A program made the translations under genes and the position numbers. A DNA stretch of 64,000 nucleotides from Bacteroidales bacterium. GTDB lineage: Bacteria; Bacteroidota; Bacteroidia; Bacteroidales; Paludibacteraceae. The notes beneath the pieces were generated by a model that saw only the letters and a program-made list of their open reading frames with translations, was not told the origin of the DNA and made no database searches. The stretch spans positions 1 to 64,000 of the forward strand of contig SUXD01000005.1 of NCBI GenBank assembly GCA_015061145.1, written 5' to 3'. Below, in pieces: positions 34,977 to 44,224 of this stretch (the stretch's first letter is position 1; the number at the start of each line of letters is the position of its first letter).

Positions 34977-36926
34977 ATGATAAAAGTGACATTTCCTGAC
35001 GGTTCGGTCAGAGAGTATAACGAAGGAGTTTGCGGATTGGAGATTGCAGAGAGCATCAGTCCGCGTCTGGCGCAAGATGTGCTTGCTGCAAGTGTCAATG
35101 GGCAAATATGGGATTTGAACAGACCTATCACTGCCGATGCGACGATAAAATTGCATAAGTGGGAAGATGACGAAGCGAAGCATGCCTTCTGGCATACTAC
35201 ATCGCATGTGTTGGCAGAGGCGCTGCAGTCCATCTACCCGAATATAAAATTCGGTATCGGTCCGGCTATCGAAAACGGATTCTATTATGATGTTGACAAC
35301 GGCGAAGAGCCTATCAAAGAAAGCGATCTGCCTGTGATAGAAGCGAAAATGATGGAGCTTTTGGCTAAAAAAGAAAAAATGGTCAGAAAAGACATCAGCA
35401 AATCTGAAGCGCTGAACTATTTCAAAGGACGGAAAGAAGAATACAAAGTAGAGCTTATTTCGGAACTGGAAGACGGTACAATCACTACCTATCAGCAGGG
35501 CGATTTTGTAGATTTGTGCAAAGGCCCTCACTTGGTCGATACCTCAGCCATCAAGGCAGTGAAACTGATAAGTGTGGCTGGTGCCTATTGGCGCGGTGAC
35601 GAGACTCGCAAACAATTGACGAGAATTTACGGTATATCATTCCCGAAAAAGAAACTTCTTGACGAATACCTTACTTTGCTGGAAGAAGCAAAAAAACGCG
35701 ACCACCGCAAGATAGGAAAAGAGATGGAACTTTTTGCGTTCTCTTCTGCTGTTGGAGCAGGGCTTCCGTTGTGGCTGCCTAAAGGTACAGCGCTCCGACT
35801 TCGCCTGGAAGATTATTTGAAGAAGATTCAGAAGCATTTCGGTTATCAGCAGGTGATGACTCCACATATTGGTCACAAAAATCTTTATGTGACATCAGGT
35901 CATTACGCAAAATACGGAAAAGATTCGTTCCAGCCGATACATACGCCGGAAGAAGGAGAAGAGTATTTGCTGAAACCAATGAACTGTCCGCATCACTGCG
36001 AAATTTACAAATTCAAACCGCGTTCATATAAAGATTTGCCGTTGCGTTTCGCTGAGTTCGGAACGGTTTATCGTTACGAACAGAGCGGTGAGTTGCACGG
36101 ATTGACTCGTGTACGTAGTTTTACGCAAGATGATGCACACTTGTATTGCCGTCCCGATCAGTTGCTGGATGAATTCTTGAAAGTGATGGATATCATTCAA
36201 ATCATCTTTTCGGCTTTGAATTTCGATAACTTTGAAGCGCAGATTTCATTGCGCGACCCGAATAATAAAGAAAAGTATATCGGAAGCGATGAGGTTTGGG
36301 AAAAGGCTGAGTCTGCCATTATTAAGGCTTGCGAGATGAAAGGCTTGAAAGCGAAAGTGGAATATGGCGAAGCTGCGTTCTATGGACCGAAACTTGACTT
36401 TATGGTGAAGGATGCTATTGGCCGTCGTTGGCAGTTGGGTACTATACAAGTGGACTACAATTTGCCGGAGCGATTCCAATTGGAATATATGGGAGCTGAC
36501 AACCAGAAACATCGTCCTGTGATGATCCATCGTGCGCCGTTTGGCTCAATGGAGCGTTTCGTGGCTGTACTTATCGAACATACCGGCGGAAAATTTCCGT
36601 TGTGGCTCACTCCTGAACAGGCGGTTATATTGCCGATTAGTGAAAAATATAACGATTATGCTCAGAAGGTCGCACAGTATTTGGAAGAAAATGACATTCG
36701 AGTTTCGGTGGACGACAGAAATGAGAAAATTGGCCGCAAAATCCGTGATAATGAGGTAAAGAAGATACCTTATATGTTGATTGTGGGTGAGAAAGAAGAA
36801 GAAAATGATGAAGTTTCTGTAAGAAAACAGGGCGAAGGTGATAAAGGTATGATGAAATTTACTACCTTTGCAGACAATTTGAATAAAGAAGTTGAGAGCA
36901 TGATGAATGCTTGGAAAAATAAATAA
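34977..36926 (+). CDS. thrS: Threonyl-tRNA synthetase
   Basis: A class II synthetase of 649 residues that charges tRNA-Thr. It has an N-terminal TGS domain (about 1-62) and an editing domain with H-T-T-S-H-V-L-A (about 72). The catalytic core has the zinc-binding Cys in M-N-C-P-H-H-C (about 335) and motif 3 [10 protein letters not shown], followed by an anticodon-binding domain (about 545-645). Length and order are normal. infC follows 25 bases later and is probably in the same operon. Confidence 0.97.
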   Translation: MIKVTFPDGSVREYNEGVCGLEIAESISPRLAQDVLAASVNGQIWDLNRPITADATIKLHKWEDDEAKHAFWHTTSHVLAEALQSIYPNIKFGIGPAIENGFYYDVDNGEEPIKESDLPVIEAKMMELLAKKEKMVRKDISKSEALNYFKGRKEEYKVELISELEDGTITTYQQGDFVDLCKGPHLVDTSAIKAVKLISVAGAYWRGDETRKQLTRIYGISFPKKKLLDEYLTLLEEAKKRDHRKIGKEMELFAFSSAVGAGLPLWLPKGTALRLRLEDYLKKIQKHFGYQQVMTPHIGHKNLYVTSGHYAKYGKDSFQPIHTPEEGEEYLLKPMNCPHHCEIYKFKPRSYKDLPLRFAEFGTVYRYEQSGELHGLTRVRSFTQDDAHLYCRPDQLLDEFLKVMDIIQIIFSALNFDNFEAQISLRDPNNKEKYIGSDEVWEKAESAIIKACEMKGLKAKVEYGEAAFYGPKLDFMVKDAIGRRWQLGTIQVDYNLPERFQLEYMGADNQKHRPVMIHRAPFGSMERFVAVLIEHTGGKFPLWLTPEQAVILPISEKYNDYAQKVAQYLEENDIRVSVDDRNEKIGRKIRDNEVKKIPYMLIVGEKEEENDEVSVRKQGEGDKGMMKFTTFADNLNKEVESMMNAWKNK

Positions 36927-36937
36927 TCATAATTTTT

Positions 36938-36954
36938 AGGAGGATACTACAATA
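36938..36954 (+). promoter_or_regulatory. infC Shine-Dalgarno sequence and AUA start
   Basis: AGGAGG (36938-36943) is followed, after eight bases, by an in-frame ATA at 36952-36954. Such a strong ribosome binding site is unusual here and decides the start. No ATG or GTG in frame is suitably placed. Confidence 0.75.
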
Positions 36955-37488
36955 GGAACATTTGACAAGAGCAAAGAAAGTGCTCACAAACTGAATGAAC
37001 AAATCAGAGCGAAAGAGGTTCGCTTGGTAGGTGAAAATATTGAAGAGCAGGGTGTATATTCCCGTGAGGATGCCTTGCGTATAGCGGACGAACAAGGTTT
37101 GGACTTAGTTGAGATTTCGCCGAATGCAGTACCGCCAGTTTGTAAAATTATTGATTATCAAAAATTTCTTTATCAACAGAAAAAGAAAGAAAAAGAGCTG
37201 AAAGCTAAATCAACAAAAGTTGTAGTGAAGGAAATCCGTTTCGGACCGCAGACGGACGATCACGATTACAATTTTAAGTTGAAACATGCGATGGGGTTCT
37301 TGCAGGAAGGTGCAAAGGTAAAAGCCTATGTGTTTTTCAAAGGACGCTCGATTCTTTTCAAACAGCAAGGAGAAGTGCTTTTGCTTCGTTTTGCCAATGA
37401 TTTGGAAGAATATGCAAAAGTTGATTCGATGCCGTTGCTCGAAGGAAAAAGAATGATAATTGTTCTTTCGCCGAAGAAAAAGAAATAA
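36952..37488 (+). CDS. infC: Translation initiation factor IF-3
   Basis: IF-3 binds the 30S subunit, keeps it free of 50S and proofreads start codons. The product is 178 residues with the N-domain ([14 protein letters not shown]) and C-domain ([18 protein letters not shown]). A TTG start at 37024 would cut off the conserved [10 protein letters not shown] segment. The natural start is therefore the AUA at 36952 behind a perfect Shine-Dalgarno sequence. infC in many bacteria uses AUU/AUA/AUC so that IF-3 can repress its own translation. It is followed by rpmI and rplT. Confidence 0.93.
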   Translation: MGTFDKSKESAHKLNEQIRAKEVRLVGENIEEQGVYSREDALRIADEQGLDLVEISPNAVPPVCKIIDYQKFLYQQKKKEKELKAKSTKVVVKEIRFGPQTDDHDYNFKLKHAMGFLQEGAKVKAYVFFKGRSILFKQQGEVLLLRFANDLEEYAKVDSMPLLEGKRMIIVLSPKKKK

Positions 37489-37516
37489 TTTTTTTTTAAT
37501 TTTAAATATTAACAAA

Positions 37517-37714
37517 ATGCCAAAATTGAAAACTAATTCCGGTGCCAAAAAAAGATTTACTCTTACCGGAACAGGAAAGATTAAGAGAAAACATGCATTC
37601 AAAAGTCACATTCTGACTAAAAAGACAACAAAACAGAAAAGAGCTTTGACTCATGCTGCCTTGGTGTCTGGAGTTGACACTAACAATGTTAAGAAATTGC
37701 TTTGTTTGAAATAA
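37517..37714 (+). CDS. rpmI: 50S ribosomal protein L35
   Basis: A 65-residue basic ribosomal protein starting [14 protein letters not shown], with K-R-K-H-A-F-K-S-H in the middle. It is 28 bases after infC in the classic infC-rpmI-rplT order. The ATG at 37517 is the only family-consistent start. Confidence 0.97.
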   Translation: MPKLKTNSGAKKRFTLTGTGKIKRKHAFKSHILTKKTTKQKRALTHAALVSGVDTNNVKKLLCLK

Positions 37715-37763
37715 GCATGTTTTTGAATTAATTAAGTTATTAACCGACTGTTTAGCAGAAAGA

Positions 37764-37780
37764 TTGCCACTCGATGGTAA
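37764..37780 (+). promoter_or_regulatory. Small hairpin before rplT, possible L20 site
   Basis: TTGCCA (37764-37769) and TGGTAA (37775-37780) form a short stem in the 93-base gap between rpmI and rplT. L20 represses its own operon in other bacteria, but similarity to a known L20-binding site is not evident. Confidence 0.25.
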
Positions 37781-37807
37781 CGCTAACAATCAAAAAAGAA
37801 AAAAATT

Positions 37808-38152
37808 ATGCCAAGATCAGTAAATCATGTAGCTTCAAGAGCTAGAAGAAAAAGAGTGTTAAGTTTGACAAGAGGTTATTTCGGTGCAAGAAAGAATGTT
37901 TGGACTGTAGCGAAAAACACTTGGGAAAAAGGTTTGACATACGCATTCCGTGACCGTCGCGCTAAAAAACGCAATTTCCGCGCATTGTGGATTCAGCGTA
38001 TTAATGCGGCAGCTCGTTTGGAAGGCATGTCATACTCAAAATTGATGGGCGCTTTGCATAAAGCTGGTATTGAAATGAACCGCAAGGTATTGGCAGATTT
38101 GGCCATGAATCATCCAGAAGCGTTCAAAGCTATCGTAAACAAAGTGAAATAA
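37808..38152 (+). CDS. rplT: 50S ribosomal protein L20
   Basis: A 114-residue assembly protein of the large subunit: start [15 protein letters not shown], then G-Y-F-G-A-R-K-N and [14 protein letters not shown]. It is the last gene of the thrS-infC-rpmI-rplT set, ending at a strong terminator. Confidence 0.97.
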   Translation: MPRSVNHVASRARRKRVLSLTRGYFGARKNVWTVAKNTWEKGLTYAFRDRRAKKRNFRALWIQRINAAARLEGMSYSKLMGALHKAGIEMNRKVLADLAMNHPEAFKAIVNKVK

Positions 38153-38172
38153 ACATTGTTTTGATACTTCAC

Positions 38173-38206
38173 AAAAAAAAGCGGAATTTCAATTCCGCTT
38201 TTTTTT
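38173..38206. terminator. Bidirectional terminator between rplT and dfx
   Basis: GCGGAA/TTCCGC stem (arms 38181-38186 and 38193-38198) flanked by eight A and eight T, serving both convergent genes. Confidence 0.92.
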
Positions 38207-38228
38207 GTATTTGAATAAAGTATGTCGG

Positions 38229-38615
38229 TTACATGTGCAGTTCGGTTTTCCATAAACCATGTATGTTGCAATATTCGTAAACGGCAGTCGGTTTTTCTTT
38301 GCAAACGCAAATAACGGCTTCGGGCTTTTTGCCGACAGTCAGGTTAATCCATTGTCCGCCGCGTTCAGTCTCGACAAAGACGAAGGCGATGTGATGCTCG
38401 GGCAGCATAGGATGCGGTTCGCTGCCAATTTTTACATTAATGGTACATACATCAAGGCGTGTAACAACGGGCAAATGTTTTTCAGCGCTGGCTTCAACGG
38501 TGTTTGCCTTTAATTCAGTCATCTCTTCGCCGCAGCAAGAGGGGACTACGCCGGAATCCACCATTTTTACTGCAACATTTCCGCAATGTTTGCATACATA
38601 AAATTTTGTTGCCAT
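38229..38615 (-). CDS. dfx: Desulfoferrodoxin (superoxide reductase)
   Basis: Reduces superoxide to peroxide without making oxygen, an anaerobe's defence. The 128-residue protein has an N-terminal desulforedoxin centre (C8, C11, C27, C28). The catalytic iron ligands are H47, H68, H74, C116 and H119 (Y-C-N-I-H-G-L-W-K). It sits alone between convergent rplT and the next minus-strand group. Confidence 0.95.
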   Translation of the reverse strand: MATKFYVCKHCGNVAVKMVDSGVVPSCCGEEMTELKANTVEASAEKHLPVVTRLDVCTINVKIGSEPHPMLPEHHIAFVFVETERGGQWINLTVGKKPEAVICVCKEKPTAVYEYCNIHGLWKTELHM

Positions 38616-38697
38616 AGATTAAGTAAGGTTAACAGGATTAGTATTATTTCACAAATATAATACTATAATTTTATGTTTTGCAATGTTTTGCGTTTTT

Positions 38698-39120
38698 TTA
38701 TTCGTTCAATAGATTTGTTATGCCATTTCTGAAATCGGAGAAATGTTCAGGAAAGTTTTCCGAACCGTCGGCATGTATGCGGATACCGCTGTTGACATTC
38801 GCTTCGAGTGTAAACATGATGCCGTCGTGTACATTTTTAGGGTGTTTGCCGTGAAAATTGTTCCATTTGTGCAAATTGCAGTCGTTCAGCAGTAGCAGGG
38901 CTTTGTCGATGCTGCATTCTGTGCGTTTTTGCAGTTGTCGTTTCCATCCGTCGGGCACGCAGATTTTTTGGTAGAGCGAAACGGTGACGGTTTTGCCGTC
39001 GTTTGTCATTTCGTACTCGCAAGAAAAGCGCATGCCGTTAATTTTCAGCGTGATAATTGTGAAATCGCTTATCTTGTCAATTTTTGTTTCTTTTGGTTTG
39101 TTCCAGTTGAAGAATGGCAT
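38698..39120 (-). CDS. Hypothetical protein downstream of guaD
   Basis: Not recognised. A 140-residue soluble protein beginning M-P-F-F-N-W-N-K-P-K. It has alternating beta strands, a conserved-looking W-N-N-F-H-G segment and no signal peptide or membrane helix. I choose the ATG at 39120, seven bases after the guaD stop behind an A-rich stretch; an ATG at 39147 would overlap guaD by 20 bases. Probably co-transcribed with guaD. Confidence 0.6.
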   Translation of the reverse strand: MPFFNWNKPKETKIDKISDFTIITLKINGMRFSCEYEMTNDGKTVTVSLYQKICVPDGWKRQLQKRTECSIDKALLLLNDCNLHKWNNFHGKHPKNVHDGIMFTLEANVNSGIRIHADGSENFPEHFSDFRNGITNLLNE

Positions 39121-39127
39121 TTTTATT

Positions 39128-39595
39128 TTAGTAGGTTTGTTTGTCACTTTTTTCGTCCCATTCCAAGAATGCTTTAATGGCTTTCTCGCGCATCATTGGT
39201 TTGGTTGGTATTTTTCGTTCGTTGAGTGGCAGTGACATTTCATCGTAGATAAAAGAATCGTCGAACCCAATACTTTTGGCGTCTTTTTTTGTGTTAGCGA
39301 AGAATATCTTGTCGATATGGGCCCAATAGATGGCGCCAAGGCACATGGGGCATGGTTCGCAGGAGGTGAAAATGACACATCCGCTCAAGTCGAACGTGCC
39401 GAGCAAAGCTGCGGCAGAGCGGATGGCATTCACTTCGGCATGGGCGGTGGGGTCGTTGGTTGCGGTCACGCGGTTGACGCCAGTAGAAATGATTTCACCG
39501 TTTTTAGCGATGACAGCACCGAACGGTCCTCCTCCGTTAGCAATGTTTTCTAACGATAATTCTATGGCTTTTTGCATTAATTCTTTGTCGGTCAT
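39128..39595 (-). CDS. guaD: Guanine deaminase
   Basis: A 155-residue zinc deaminase of the cytidine deaminase fold that converts guanine to xanthine. Zinc and catalytic residues: H52-A-E54 and P81-C82-P-M-C85. The context D-P-T-A-H-A-E-V, G-A-I-Y-W-A and the F-D-D-S-F-I-Y segment match the small Bacillus-type GuaD rather than TadA. It lies close to apt in a purine-salvage group with the DUF3298 lipoprotein between them. Confidence 0.88.
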   Translation of the reverse strand: MTDKELMQKAIELSLENIANGGGPFGAVIAKNGEIISTGVNRVTATNDPTAHAEVNAIRSAAALLGTFDLSGCVIFTSCEPCPMCLGAIYWAHIDKIFFANTKKDAKSIGFDDSFIYDEMSLPLNERKIPTKPMMREKAIKAFLEWDEKSDKQTY

Positions 39596-39606
39596 TGTAG
39601 GGCGAA

Positions 39607-40425
39607 TTATTTTTTCAGGTAGTCTTTTAGCTCGTCCATCGCGAAAACGCAATTCGGTCGTCCAGCAGCGTAGCAAGCGATTTCGTACGATTGATAGATG
39701 AAAAAAATGCTGTCGTTAATAATCCATGGTTCTGTTGTAGGCAAAGGGAAAGTGTCATTAAGAATCATCATTTCCAATGCTTCTTCCGTAGTTTTTACGT
39801 CGAAATATTCCGGCATTTTTTCAAGAATCTTGTCTTTTATCTCTTGAGGTGATTTGAATATGTTCCATCCGAGGATTTTGCCAGTCTCTTTACAAAATGA
39901 TGTTCCGCTGTAGAACCCGCCTCCGTGTGCGCCTCCCAAATAATAATAGCTGTCGGCTGTGTAGGTGACTATTTTTTCGTTTTCATACGCTTTGGAGATG
40001 TTGATTTCGGTAGTGCAACCATTCCATCTTTCTGTTTCTTTGTAGAAATCTTGTGCGTAAAGATGGAACAATTTTTCAATGTCACTCGTTTCGTTGTTAT
40101 ATTTGTCTCCCATGTTGCTGATTATCCAGGCGCGTATGCTGTCGGCAAGTATGCTGTTGTCGGTTGGCCAGTCGGCGGCGAAACTATAATGCAGATTTTC
40201 TGGGACGATTTCGGGGTCGCTCAGGTCGAATCCGGTTTTTGGCGATATGCTGTCAATGAGTTCGATGCGCTTTACAGGAAAGGTGTCGGCTGCGACAGGC
40301 GCTGTTGTTTCAGTGTTGAGCGCTATGCTGTCGGTGGCGGCAGTATTGCCGGTGCTGCCATTTTTCTGTTGGCAAGCGGTAAACGTCAAAAATGAAAATG
40401 CTGCGATAAATGCTGTTTTGTTCAT
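39607..40425 (-). CDS. DUF3298/RsiV-like lipoprotein
   Basis: A 272-residue lipoprotein (signal ending F-T-A-C at residue 18). A Thr/Ala-rich linker is followed by a DUF4163/DUF3298-type domain with Y-Y-Y-L-G-G-A-H-G-G near 170. The family includes the lysozyme-sensing anti-sigma factor RsiV, but there is no sigma factor here, so a general peptidoglycan- or lysozyme-binding role is only possible. It starts two bases downstream of apt. Confidence 0.8.
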   Translation of the reverse strand: MNKTAFIAAFSFLTFTACQQKNGSTGNTAATDSIALNTETTAPVAADTFPVKRIELIDSISPKTGFDLSDPEIVPENLHYSFAADWPTDNSILADSIRAWIISNMGDKYNNETSDIEKLFHLYAQDFYKETERWNGCTTEINISKAYENEKIVTYTADSYYYLGGAHGGGFYSGTSFCKETGKILGWNIFKSPQEIKDKILEKMPEYFDVKTTEEALEMMILNDTFPLPTTEPWIINDSIFFIYQSYEIACYAAGRPNCVFAMDELKDYLKK

Positions 40426-40427
40426 GG

Positions 40428-40952
40428 TTAAAATTCTTTGTATCGAATGATTGATTCAACGGGGTATCTTTTGAGTTTTTCTCGACCTCCTAATCCCTCT
40501 AATTCAATAAGGAAGATGCAAGCGACAACAACTCCTCCCAATTTTTCTACGAGTTTTGTCGTGGCTTCCACAGTGCCTCCAGTGGCGATTAAATCGTCAA
40601 CAATGACAACTTTTTGCCCTTTTTTTATGGCGTCGGTATGCATCTCGATTTGCGCAGTTCCGTATTCGAGCTCGTATTCTTCGTAAATGGTCTCGCTGGG
40701 CAGTTTTCCTTTTTTTCTTACAGGTACGAACGCTTTGTTTAGATTGTAGGCAATGGGCGCACCGAAGATGAAACCTCTTGACTCTAGTCCTAGCACAAGG
40801 TCAAAGTCGTATTTCTTCAGTATTTCCTGATATGCATTCACTGCGATATGAAATCCATTAGCGTCTTTCAGCAGAGTGGTGATGTCTCTGTAGATAATGC
40901 CTTTTTTCGGAAAATCAGGTATGCTTCGGATGTATTTTTCTATCTGATTCAT
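40428..40952 (-). CDS. apt: Adenine phosphoribosyltransferase
   Basis: Makes AMP from adenine and PRPP. The 174-residue protein has F-P-K-K-G-I-I-Y-R-D-I-T at the start, G-L-E-S-R-G-F-I-F-G and the PRPP motif V-V-I-V-D-D-L-I-A-T-G-G-T. It is the first gene of an apt-lipoprotein-guaD group on the minus strand. Confidence 0.96.
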   Translation of the reverse strand: MNQIEKYIRSIPDFPKKGIIYRDITTLLKDANGFHIAVNAYQEILKKYDFDLVLGLESRGFIFGAPIAYNLNKAFVPVRKKGKLPSETIYEEYELEYGTAQIEMHTDAIKKGQKVVIVDDLIATGGTVEATTKLVEKLGGVVVACIFLIELEGLGGREKLKRYPVESIIRYKEF

Positions 40953-40967
40953 TTTAGGTATTTTGTG

Positions 40968-40996
40968 AAACTCCCCGAAAGAAGCTTCCGGGGAGT
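40968..40996 (-). terminator. Hairpin between the LemA gene and apt
   Basis: ACTCCCCG (40970-40977) pairs with CGGGGAGT (40989-40996). The T-run on the minus strand is short (three T), so this may be a weak terminator or a processing site. Confidence 0.5.
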
Positions 40997-41005
40997 GATG
41001 ATTCG

Positions 41006-41584
41006 TTAAAATTCAACGGTTGGCGCTTTTTCGGCTCCAGCCTCTGCTTCGAAATAAGGTTTCTTTTCAAATCCGAAAATATTAGCGATGATATTGTTCG
41101 GGAATTTTCTGATAAGCGTATTGAATCCTTTGGCAGTTTCGTTGAATTGGTTGCGTGCTACGGTAATGCGATTTTCAGTTCCTTCCAATTGCTCTTGCAG
41201 AGCCATAAAGTTTTGGTTAGCTTTCAAGTCGGGATAGCTTTCGCTTACGGCAAGCAGGCGTCCCAATGCTTGGCTTAATTCTCCTTGCGCATTTTGATAA
41301 GCAGCCAGTTGCTCGGGTGTGGCATTGCTCGGATCGATGGTGATTTGCGTTGCTTTTGCGCGCGCAGCAATCACGGCTTCAAAAGTCTCTTTTTCGTGTG
41401 CAGCATACCCTTTGACAGTAGCCACAAGGTTAGGGATGAGGTCCATGCGTCGTTGGTATTGGTTTTCTACATTTCCCCATGAAGTTTCTACATTTTCTTC
41501 TTCTGTTACCATTTTGTTGTAGTTGCCCATTGCCCAAAATGCAAGTACGGCAACAATGGCGATGCCAATGATTGTTTTTTTCAT
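41006..41584 (-). CDS. LemA family protein
   Basis: A 192-residue protein with one N-terminal membrane segment (about 4-20) and a helical-bundle domain containing R-R-M-D-L-I-P-N-L-V-A-T-V-K-G-Y-A. Function is unknown; LemA is often next to TPM/YgcG proteins, as here. It is 43 bases after the TPM gene. Confidence 0.92.
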   Translation of the reverse strand: MKKTIIGIAIVAVLAFWAMGNYNKMVTEEENVETSWGNVENQYQRRMDLIPNLVATVKGYAAHEKETFEAVIAARAKATQITIDPSNATPEQLAAYQNAQGELSQALGRLLAVSESYPDLKANQNFMALQEQLEGTENRITVARNQFNETAKGFNTLIRKFPNNIIANIFGFEKKPYFEAEAGAEKAPTVEF

Positions 41585-41627
41585 TTTTTCGTTATTTTAT
41601 TAGTTAATAAATATATGAATTCATGAT

Positions 41628-42845
41628 TTAGAATCGGCCTCCAGCTCCTCCTCCGCCGCTGTGTCCGCCTCCCCAGCTTCCTCCGCCTCCGGAACTTCCG
41701 AATCCTCCTCCGCCTGAAGTTGTCAGGCGGGGAATGATGTATGTCTTCTTGTCGGTTTTTCCACAGTGTCTGCATTTATATGTTTTCACACCTTCGCCAG
41801 CGCTGTAGGTGGATGCTCTGGATGTGACAACATCGCTTAGCAGACCATAAGTTTTGGCGCCGCAGCAGCTGCATACGGTATATTTAGAGGTGGCATTGTT
41901 GTAGGGGTATATGATGCTGTGCTGGCATTCGGGGCATAACCAAACATCATAGTCGATAGATTTTACATTTTCTTCCGATTGTTGTTTTGAGTTTAGTATG
42001 GCGTCTTCTTCTTGTTCGCTCAGCAGTTTCATGTCATGTCCGCATTGAGGGCATTTGACCGTCTGTTGCCTGATTCCATTACGCATTTTTTTGAACCACC
42101 ATGTGAAAAATGTCATGGCAGCGGGAAACAGAACGGCAAAAACAACGCCCCATACATAAAGTTTTCGGGTGTGTTGGTATCGTATGCTGTTTGTAGCGTC
42201 TTTGTTCCAGTTCAGCGCTTTGTCGGCAAAAAACATAAAGATGAGCAGGATAAGAAAACTGATGGCGAGATAATTCATCAGTCCTGTGTATTTGGGTTTG
42301 GCGGGAGTGAAGTCGGATAGCAGTTCTTCTTTAGCTTCTTGCGTGTTGATTTTCTCGTAAATGCCTTCGGCGCAAGCGTATATGCCGTTGTCCCAGTCTC
42401 CGTTTTTAAGCAGGGGATACACTTTTTCCTGCAAAATGTTTGAACATGTGGCGTCGGACAGAATGCCTTCGATGCCATCGCCCGTGTGAATGTAAAACCA
42501 GCGCGTATCTTTGACCAGCAGCAGCATTACGCCGGTATTTTTTCGTGCGTCGCCTACGCCCCAAGTGTTGAACAACTCCAGTCCGAATTCAAATTCGTCA
42601 TAATAATTGCTGCCGATGGCGTCCAGGGCGACAACGGCCAATTCTACGTCCGTAGTGTTCTTGATTTTTCGTGCCAGCAGGTTCAGTCGGTAAGTCATGG
42701 TGTCGGACAGAATGCCGTCGGGGTTGGACACGAAAGCGTCTGCATCCGAATTTTTCGGATTAGGAACAGTAGATACCGTATATTCATTGGCAAAGGAGCA
42801 TAAAATAAAAATCTGTGCCAGCAATAAAGAGAAAAAGTATTTCAT
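41628..42845 (-). CDS. TPM domain membrane protein with zinc ribbons and Gly-rich tail
   Basis: A 405-407-residue protein (start at 42845 or 42851). A signal peptide is followed by a TPM/YgcG domain (about 25-165; G-V-M-L-L-L-V, Y-I-H-T-G-D-G-I-E-G). Two membrane segments follow (about 190-210 and 230-250), then several Cys pairs (C-P-Q-C, C-P-E-C, C-S-C-C, C-R-H-C) and a glycine-rich C-terminus. The TPM-LemA pair is widespread; TPM proteins are reported to have phosphatase or repair-chaperone roles, but the function here is not known. Confidence 0.85.
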   Translation of the reverse strand: MKYFFSLLLAQIFILCSFANEYTVSTVPNPKNSDADAFVSNPDGILSDTMTYRLNLLARKIKNTTDVELAVVALDAIGSNYYDEFEFGLELFNTWGVGDARKNTGVMLLLVKDTRWFYIHTGDGIEGILSDATCSNILQEKVYPLLKNGDWDNGIYACAEGIYEKINTQEAKEELLSDFTPAKPKYTGLMNYLAISFLILLIFMFFADKALNWNKDATNSIRYQHTRKLYVWGVVFAVLFPAAMTFFTWWFKKMRNGIRQQTVKCPQCGHDMKLLSEQEEDAILNSKQQSEENVKSIDYDVWLCPECQHSIIYPYNNATSKYTVCSCCGAKTYGLLSDVVTSRASTYSAGEGVKTYKCRHCGKTDKKTYIIPRLTTSGGGGFGSSGGGGSWGGGHSGGGGAGGRF

Positions 42846-43021
42846 AAACAATATGTACTCTTATTTTTTTCAGTATGCAATGTTAATGTTTTTTACTGAG
42901 AATTCAAAACGGAAAGTATATAGAATACACATGTTTTGCAGATGATGGACAAAAAAGGAGATTTTATTCTGAAAAGTGTTTTTTTGTGTGGATTTATTAC
43001 TGCGATTTGTGAAAAAACTAT

Positions 43022-43029
43022 TACTTTTG
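43022..43029 (+). promoter_or_regulatory. -7 element for ilvC
   Basis: TACTTTTG, 37 bases before the ATG. There is no leader peptide or terminator like that of ilvD, so ilvC appears to be controlled separately. Confidence 0.5.
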
Positions 43030-43066
43030 TGTTTTGAAAAAAAATTAATTCTAAATATATAGAGAT

Positions 43067-44110
43067 ATGGCAAAAATGAATTTTGGCGGTGTGATTGAAA
43101 ATGTGGTTACCCGCGAAGAATTTCCGTTGGAAAAAGCGCGCGAAGTGCTGAAAAATGAAACAATAGCCGTGATTGGTTATGGCGTACAAGGTCCAGGTCA
43201 ATCATTGAATTTGCGCGACAATGGCTTTAATGTAATAGTAGGACAGAGAAAAGGAAAAACTTGGGACAAGGCCGTAGCTGACGGCTGGGTGCCTGGCGAA
43301 ACGCTGTTTGAAATCGAAGAAGCTTGCAAACGCGCCACAATTATACAATATCTTCTTTCTGACGCTGCTCAAATAGAATGCTGGCCTATCGTGAAACGCA
43401 ATCTTACTGCAGGAAAAACATTGTATTTCTCTCATGGATTTGCTATCACATGGAATGATCGTACCGGCATTGTTCCTCCTAAGGATGTGGATGTTATCAT
43501 GATTGCTCCTAAAGGTTCAGGAACTTCACTTCGCCGTATGTTCTTGCAAGGACGCGGATTGAACTCATCTTATGCAATTTGGCAGGATGCTTCAGGAAAA
43601 GCTTTTGATAAAGTTATCGCTTTGGGTATCGGCGTAGGTTCTGGTTATCTTTTCGAAACCACATTCTTGAAAGAGGCTACTTCGGACTTGACTGGCGAGC
43701 GTGGTTCGTTGATGGGCGCAATCCAAGGTTTGCTTCTCGCCCAGTATGAAGTGTTGCGTGAGAACGGTCACGAACCTTCAGAAGCATTCAATGAAACAGT
43801 GGAAGAATTGACGCAGTCTCTCGGCCCATTGTTCGCTGAAAACGGTATGGACTGGATGTATGCTAACTGTTCGACAACAGCTCAGCGCGGTGCATTGGAT
43901 TGGATGGGCCCATTCCACGATGCTATTAAACCTGTGATGCAGAAATTGTATGCAAGCGTAAAGAGCGGAAACGAAGCGCAGATTTCTATCGACTCTAACT
44001 CTAAACCTGATTATCGTGCTAATTTGGAGAAAGAGTTGAAGGCTTTGCATGACAGCGAAATGTGGCAGGCTGGTGCCGTAGTTCGCAAATTGCGTCCTGA
44101 AAACAATTAA
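43067..44110 (+). CDS. ilvC: Ketol-acid reductoisomerase
   Basis: The NADPH-dependent second step of Val/Leu/Ile synthesis. The 347-residue class I enzyme has I-A-V-I-G-Y-G-V-Q-G (about 33-42), F-S-H-G-F-A-I and a C-terminal all-helical domain with the metal Glu residues (D-L-T-G-E-R). In many Bacteroides it ends the ilv operon after the thioesterase; here it lies about 18 kb away and alone. Confidence 0.96.
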   Translation: MAKMNFGGVIENVVTREEFPLEKAREVLKNETIAVIGYGVQGPGQSLNLRDNGFNVIVGQRKGKTWDKAVADGWVPGETLFEIEEACKRATIIQYLLSDAAQIECWPIVKRNLTAGKTLYFSHGFAITWNDRTGIVPPKDVDVIMIAPKGSGTSLRRMFLQGRGLNSSYAIWQDASGKAFDKVIALGIGVGSGYLFETTFLKEATSDLTGERGSLMGAIQGLLLAQYEVLRENGHEPSEAFNETVEELTQSLGPLFAENGMDWMYANCSTTAQRGALDWMGPFHDAIKPVMQKLYASVKSGNEAQISIDSNSKPDYRANLEKELKALHDSEMWQAGAVVRKLRPENN

Positions 44111-44143
44111 GAAGTTGCAGAATTTCTGAAATTATAAATCAAT

Positions 44144-44181
44144 AAAAAAGCGTAATGTTTTAAAAACATTGCGCTTTTTTT
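44144..44181 (+). terminator. Terminator after ilvC
   Basis: An 11-bp stem with one G-T pair, GCGTAATGTTT (44150-44160) and AAACATTGCGC (44164-44174), flanked by A6 and T7. Confidence 0.92.
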
Positions 44182-44193
44182 ATATAAAAATAT

Positions 44194-44201
44194 TATCTTT
44201 G
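44194..44201 (+). promoter_or_regulatory. -7 element for the sugar transferase gene
   Basis: TATCTTTG, 23 bases before the GTG start at 44225. Confidence 0.45.
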
Positions 44202-44224
44202 GAGAAAGATTAAAAAATAATCAA

